From NCBI RefSeq assembly GCF_000010665.1, contig NC_012796.1, positions 1,758,501 to 1,822,500 of the forward strand: DNA of 64,000 nucleotides, read 5' to 3'. Under the pieces are notes generated by a model. It was not told the DNA's origin and did no database searches. It saw nothing but the letters and a program-made list of their open reading frames with translations. Each line of letters starts with the position of its first letter. Positions within the stretch are counted from its first letter, which is position 1. Below are positions 62,635 through 64,000 of this stretch, one piece after another. The stretch is from Solidesulfovibrio magneticus RS-1. GTDB taxonomy: Bacteria > Desulfobacterota > Desulfovibrionia > Desulfovibrionales > Desulfovibrionaceae. A program made the translations under genes and the position numbers.

Positions 62635-63909
62635 ATGGCTGGTCACGGCGTGCTGCGGATTCTGGTCGTGCTGCCCATGTACGGCGGCTCGCTGCCGGTG
62701 GGGCGGTTTTGCCTGTCGGCCCTGCGCGAGCTTGGCCATGTGGCCGAAGCCTTTGAGGCCCCGGATTTTTACGGCGCGTTTTCCGCTCTCAAGGACCTGC
62801 GAGTCACGGCCGACCGCTTGGAATATCTGGAAAACAGCTTCCTGCAGATAGTCTCCCAAGCCATCTGCGCCAAGGTCGAGACCTTCGAGCCTGATCTGGT
62901 CCTGGCCCTGGCCCAGGCCCCGCTGTCGCGACAAGCCTTAAAGCGCCTGCGCCGCGACGGGGTGAAAACGGCCATGTGGTTCGTGGAGGACTTTCGCCTC
63001 TTCACCTACTGGGAAGCCTTTGCCCCGTACTACGACGCCTTCGCGGTCATCCAGAAGGAGCCTTTCCCCGAACGCCTGGCCGCCGTGGGCCAAGAAAACG
63101 TGCTCTATCTGCCCATGGCCGCCGATCCGGCCGTGCACCGGCCCCTGGATTTGTCGGCCGTGGAGCGGCGTACATTCGGCGCGGGCGTTTCGTTTATGGG
63201 CGCGGGCTATCCCAACCGTCGGCTGGCGTTTGCGGAGCTGCTCGACTTCGATCTCGGCATCTTCGGCAGCGACTGGGACGGCGACCCGGCCCTGTCGGAC
63301 AGGGTGCGCCTCGGAGGGCGGCGTGTCGCCACCGAGGAGTCGGTCAAGATTTTCAACGCCGCCACGGTCAACCTCAATCTGCACTCCAGCATCAACCCGC
63401 GCGAACTGGTGCCGACCGGGGATTTCGTCAATCCGCGCACCTTCGAGCTGGCCCTGTGCGGGGCTTTTCAGCTCGTCAGCGACCGTACGCTCCTGCCGGA
63501 ACTCTTCGCCGAGGACGAGTTGGCCCGTTTTTCAACCATGGGGGAGCTTCGGGAAAAGCTGACCTATTACCTTAATAGGCCCGAGGAGCGCGCCGCCTTA
63601 GCAAGGCGGGGCCGGACCCGGGCTCTGGCCGAGCACACCTATGCCATGCGCATGGAATATCTGCTGGGATTCGTGGCCGAGCGCTTTCCCGGTTGGCCGG
63701 CCGGACGAGCGGGCGCCGAGGCAGCCCTGGCCGTGCTTCCCGAACCGTTACGCGGCGAGACGGCGACACTGCTTGGCGAACTGTCGCTGCCGGCCGACGT
63801 GGGCTTTGCCGATCTCATCGCCGCCGTGCGCTTGCGCCAGGGGCGACTGACGTCGCTGGAGACGTCGCTGCTGTTTCTGGACGAGTGGAAGCGCCAGTAC
63901 GGCGGCTAG
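62635..63909 (+). CDS. CgeB-like glycosyltransferase
   Basis: The 424-residue cytosolic protein has a GT-B layout. The N-terminal strand LRILVVLPMYGG and a mid DLVLALAQAPLS are followed by a C-terminal donor-binding region: FNAATVNLNLHSS, PRTFELALCGAFQLVSD, then a GT1-like C-terminal pattern. It resembles CgeB/spore-maturation-type transferases found in surface glycan and flagellin glycosylation clusters. GAGGAG precedes the ATG at 62635. It is co-transcribed with the GT9 gene. The last 90 bases of the window show no further gene. Confidence 0.82.
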   Translation: MAGHGVLRILVVLPMYGGSLPVGRFCLSALRELGHVAEAFEAPDFYGAFSALKDLRVTADRLEYLENSFLQIVSQAICAKVETFEPDLVLALAQAPLSRQALKRLRRDGVKTAMWFVEDFRLFTYWEAFAPYYDAFAVIQKEPFPERLAAVGQENVLYLPMAADPAVHRPLDLSAVERRTFGAGVSFMGAGYPNRRLAFAELLDFDLGIFGSDWDGDPALSDRVRLGGRRVATEESVKIFNAATVNLNLHSSINPRELVPTGDFVNPRTFELALCGAFQLVSDRTLLPELFAEDELARFSTMGELREKLTYYLNRPEERAALARRGRTRALAEHTYAMRMEYLLGFVAERFPGWPAGRAGAEAALAVLPEPLRGETATLLGELSLPADVGFADLIAAVRLRQGRLTSLETSLLFLDEWKRQYGG

Positions 63910-64000
63910 GGGCGTGCTGTCACGCTTCGCCGCCGGAAAAGGCAAGGCGGGCGGCTTGTCGGCCGTGCCGCGGTCGTTTCCGGGTGTTGTGCGCCTGACG

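Overview
The window is about 64 kb of GC-rich bacterial chromosome. Several things point to a Desulfovibrionaceae-type sulfate reducer, most like a high-GC Desulfovibrio/Solidesulfovibrio: the psd-pssA-leuACDB block, a metal-binding adenylate kinase of the D. gigas type, a futalosine-route menaquinone gene (mqnA), hemA next to a siroheme-synthase N-domain gene, MotAB preceded by a cNMP-binding gene, and many two-component genes. The genus is an inference from gene content and base composition, not from a marker-gene comparison.

Layout. 1-4.2 kb, mostly minus strand: a partial methyltransferase, a tRNA-Gly/tRNA-Cys pair with a clear promoter and terminator, a small heat-shock protein, a beta-lactamase-like serine hydrolase and a DUF523/DUF1722 protein. 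4.3-17.3 kb, plus strand, is biosynthetic: HAD hydrolase, psd, pssA, leuA-leuC-leuD-leuB, an ABC-F ATPase, mutT, metF, asd and a class IV aminotransferase. 17.3-19.2 kb is a low-GC insert with a two-gene AAA ATPase/DUF4276 (TOPRIM-like) operon, a candidate defence module. 19.2-24.5 kb holds an SGNH-like protein, a Tim44-domain protein, a REC-TPR protein, an HD-domain protein, a small membrane protein and a CheY-like regulator. 24.6-34.1 kb is a signalling region: a histidine kinase and sigma-54 activator, a stand-alone receiver protein, a TauE/SafE-type exporter with a membrane partner, a chemoreceptor and an alpha/beta hydrolase. 34.3-37.4 kb is a cNMP/FliG-like-motA-motB operon. 37.5-40.8 kb is pyrK-pyrD, then a DUF389 gene bracketed by two copies of the pyrD 3' end. 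41.3-49.5 kb has amt, a low-GC patch with a methyltransferase, a MacAB-like efflux operon and mutY. 49.7-54.7 kb has a 1368-residue membrane protein of unknown function, a zinc-ribbon gene and an Rrf2 regulator. 55-61.3 kb, minus strand: mqnA, adk, tilS, then cysG(N)-ccsA-like-hemA. 61.4-63.9 kb has two glycosyltransferases.

How parts work together. The strongest new reading is a small sigma-54 regulon. Near-consensus -24/-12 promoters precede both the receiver/TauE/partner operon and the chemoreceptor gene. About 85-120 bp upstream of each lies the same dyad-containing motif, and a complete sigma-54 two-component system is encoded between the two targets. A second theme is a family of modular hairpin repeats (10 loci), nearly all ending in GCCGCCGGAGGC. 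Its arms vary in sequence but stay self-complementary, and one copy has become the C-terminus of mutY. Two further signs of gene gain are the low-GC AAA/DUF4276 operon and the DUF389 cassette between diverged pyrD 3' ends.

No rRNA, CRISPR array, recognisable transposase or integrase was found. All functional names rest on reading translated motifs by eye.
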